This document shows, in pieces, positions 62,295 through 64,000 of a stretch of DNA of 64,000 nt. The stretch is from VGWB01 sp964480945 (lineage in GTDB: Bacteria; Bacteroidota; Ignavibacteria; UBA10030). How positions within the stretch are numbered: position 1 is the stretch's first letter; each line of letters starts with the position of its first letter. The translations under genes and the position numbers were made by a program. The stretch lies in assembly GCA_964480945.1 (NCBI GenBank), contig CAYZRX010000001.1:56643-120642 (forward strand), given 5' to 3'. The notes under the pieces are model-generated. The model was given only the letters and a program-made list of their open reading frames with translations. It made no database searches and was not told the origin of the DNA.

Positions 62295-64000
62295 ATGAAC
62301 AAGCAGACCCTCTACGGGATCATCGCAGTCCTCTTCATTGTCTCCGGAGGCGCCGGATTAGTCTATCAGATCGTCTGGTTCAAATATCTCTCCCTCTTTC
62401 TCGGGAACACGACCTATGCCCAGACGGTGGTCCTGGCGACGTTCATGGGCGGTTTGGCGATCGGAGCGTCCTTGTGGGGGCGCCGGGCAGACCGTACCGC
62501 CCGGCCGCTGGCGCTCTACGCGATCTTGGAGATACTGATCGGCATCTATTGCCTTCTCTATCCCTTCCTTCTCAACCTCTTCAAGGCAGGGTTCGTCTCT
62601 GTCGTCCGGTCCTCCAATCTCCCGATCGACGGCGCGGCCGTGCTTCTGCTCAAGCTGGTGGTGAGTATGCTGACGCTCCTCCTCCCGACCATCCTCATGG
62701 GGGGCACCCTGCCCGTCCTCGTGCGGTTCATTTCGCATAGTGTCGAAGAGTCGGGGAAGAACGTCGCGACGCTTTACTTCCTCAACAGTTTCGGCGCCGT
62801 CGTCGGATCTTTGCTCGGCGGTTTCTTCCTTGTACCGATTGCCGGACTTCACACGACGATCTACGCGGCCGCAGTTACGAATGTGATGATCGGCGGCATA
62901 GCGCTCGCCCTCTCGACATCCAGATTCCGGTTTGAGATAGAACCGGCTGCCGCAGAGCCGGTGACCGGGCAAGCCTTCTCCGATCTTCAAGTCCTGCTTG
63001 CAGTCGCCGTCGCTGGCGTTTCCGGGCTCGCCGCGATGATCTACGAGGTCTCATGGGTCAGGATGTTGATCCCCGTTCTGGGATCCTCGACATATTCGTA
63101 CACGCTCATGCTCGTGGCGTTCATCTCGGGCATTACCATCGGCAGCTGGATCGTCTCTTTCTCGATTCACCGGATCAGAAGTCTCTTCGGCGCCCTTGCG
63201 TTCTGCCAGCTGGGCGTCGGACTCTCCATGGCCGCGACGCTCCCTCTCTATGGATACGTTCCGTTCTATTTTTGGCAGGTGGGCGCCATTTTGACGAGGT
63301 CGGAATCGACGTATCCCATCTATCTGGCGATTCAATTTCTCGTCGGCTTTATCATCATGATTGTGCCGACGATTTTTCTGGGCATGTCGCTCCCCTTCGC
63401 AAGCCGTATCGCTACGCGCAGCGTGAGAGCGATGGGTCGGTCAGTTGGAAACGTCTTCTCCATCAATACGTTGGGAACCGTCATCGGCGCGCTCACGGCG
63501 GGCCTTTTGCTGATCCCGCTCGTGGGGGTGCGGCATGCGATCGAGGCGGGGCTCCTCCTCAACTGCCTTGCCGGTGTCGTGCTCCTGTTCTTTCATCCCG
63601 GGTTCGCCAGATGGAAGCGTGCCGTCATCTTCGTCGGATTGCTGGCGGCCATCGGGGCGTATTTCACGTTCACGCCGGACTGGAACCAGATGGTGCTGCT
63701 CTCCGGGATCTTCCGGCAGTTTAGCAAGGAGCACCCGCCTCCGTCTACCTTCGCGGAGTTCCAGCAGATAAGCAGGGCGAACAGGGCCGTTTTCTACAAA
63801 GAGGGTGCAAGCGCCACCGTTGGAGTCATCCAAACCTCGACGGAAGGCGGTACTCAGGACGTCCTGATCATCAACGGAAAGGCCGATGCCTCCTCGATCG
63901 GAGACCTGCCGACGCAAGTGCTGCTCGGCCAGATTCCTCTGATGTTCCATCCCCATCCCGACACTGTCCTCGTCATCGGATACGGAAGCGGCGTCACGGC
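62295..64000 (+). CDS. Fused membrane/spermidine-synthase-like protein, N-terminal part (cut by window edge)
   Basis: From the ATG at 62295 the frame stays open to the window end (568 codons). It has about 14 hydrophobic segments in two repeats (VSGGAGLVYQIVWFKYLSLFLG near 15-36 and VSGLAAMIYEVSWVRMLIPVLG in the second half). It then becomes soluble, with VIGYGSGVT as the start of a methyltransferase-like Rossmann domain. This layout is the fused MFS/spermidine synthase family of large membrane proteins. Spermidine synthesis is not shown for most of them. The end lies outside the window. Confidence 0.85.
   Translation, partial: MNKQTLYGIIAVLFIVSGGAGLVYQIVWFKYLSLFLGNTTYAQTVVLATFMGGLAIGASLWGRRADRTARPLALYAILEILIGIYCLLYPFLLNLFKAGFVSVVRSSNLPIDGAAVLLLKLVVSMLTLLLPTILMGGTLPVLVRFISHSVEESGKNVATLYFLNSFGAVVGSLLGGFFLVPIAGLHTTIYAAAVTNVMIGGIALALSTSRFRFEIEPAAAEPVTGQAFSDLQVLLAVAVAGVSGLAAMIYEVSWVRMLIPVLGSSTYSYTLMLVAFISGITIGSWIVSFSIHRIRSLFGALAFCQLGVGLSMAATLPLYGYVPFYFWQVGAILTRSESTYPIYLAIQFLVGFIIMIVPTIFLGMSLPFASRIATRSVRAMGRSVGNVFSINTLGTVIGALTAGLLLIPLVGVRHAIEAGLLLNCLAGVVLLFFHPGFARWKRAVIFVGLLAAIGAYFTFTPDWNQMVLLSGIFRQFSKEHPPPSTFAEFQQISRANRAVFYKEGASATVGVIQTSTEGGTQDVLIINGKADASSIGDLPTQVLLGQIPLMFHPHPDTVLVIGYGSGVT

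Overview
The window is a moderately GC-rich, gene-dense bacterial chromosome segment with short gaps and many 4-bp gene overlaps. The content is core metabolism and information processing: heme synthesis, complex I, chaperones, RuvABC, UvrA and RNase P. It points to the FCB group (Bacteroidota/Chlorobi/Ignavibacteria side). The reasons are a complex I operon without nuoE, nuoF and nuoG (as in Chlorobi), the C5 heme route with a CcsA/HemX-type gene, an S23-type four-helix-bundle domain, an ECF-type promoter, and spacer repeats I associate with genomes of this group. The lineage is an inference; there is no rRNA gene to confirm it. No tRNA gene, CRISPR array, phage or insertion sequence was recognised.

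Layout. 1-8235 (minus): heme locus, read from its promoter as ccsA/hemX-like, hemA, hemC, a hemD fused to a four-helix-bundle domain, hemE, then a secreted S9 peptidase and hemF (cut by the window edge). Back-to-back sigma70-like promoters at 8331-8408 separate it from 8489-11778 (plus): M20 dipeptidase, cobalamin adenosyltransferase, AlkD-like protein and a ferredoxin ended by an intrinsic terminator. 11901-22953 (plus): a consensus promoter, nuoABCDHIJKLMN and a terminator. 23031-26993: a response regulator with a DHp-like tail converging on birA/coaX and an M28 peptidase. 27338-33579 (plus): a chaperone island of three hsp20 genes, dnaK and clpB. 33806-39511 (plus): an RsmB-type methyltransferase, a lipoprotein, a DUF58 protein and uvrA. 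39576-49275 (mostly minus): mpg, ruvBAC, yebC, recJ, rnpB, RNase H, a zinc-ribbon coiled-coil protein and a Nif3 family protein, with an rluA-type gene on plus. 49605-52275: a divergent signalling cluster (REC-DHp protein; CheY-like; NtrC-like). 52790-64000 (plus): glutaryl-CoA dehydrogenase-like, guaB, an M24 peptidase, a glycosyltransferase, purD, an epimerase, meaB, an acyl-CoA dehydrogenase, and a membrane-fused spermidine-synthase-like gene that runs off the end.

The most interesting structure is not in the ordinary genes. (1) An approximately 90-nt transcription unit at 52537-52659 has an ECF-like promoter, an ACCTCCTT segment that mimics the 16S anti-Shine-Dalgarno, and a terminator, and is insulated from the next gene by that gene's own promoter. 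(2) A promoter, a structured leader and a strong intrinsic terminator (49297-49495) lie just before the nif3-like gene; this is either an attenuator or a small RNA. (3) A double-hairpin repeat occurs once in frame inside mpg and once between ruvC and yebC, with a compensatory stem change; other spacer repeats invade uvrA and lie upstream of ruvC and mpg, and similar hairpins occur in rnpB. (4) An S23-like domain is fused to HemD. (5) Two REC proteins carry a DHp helix pair without an ATPase domain, one with the H-box histidine and one with proline in its place.
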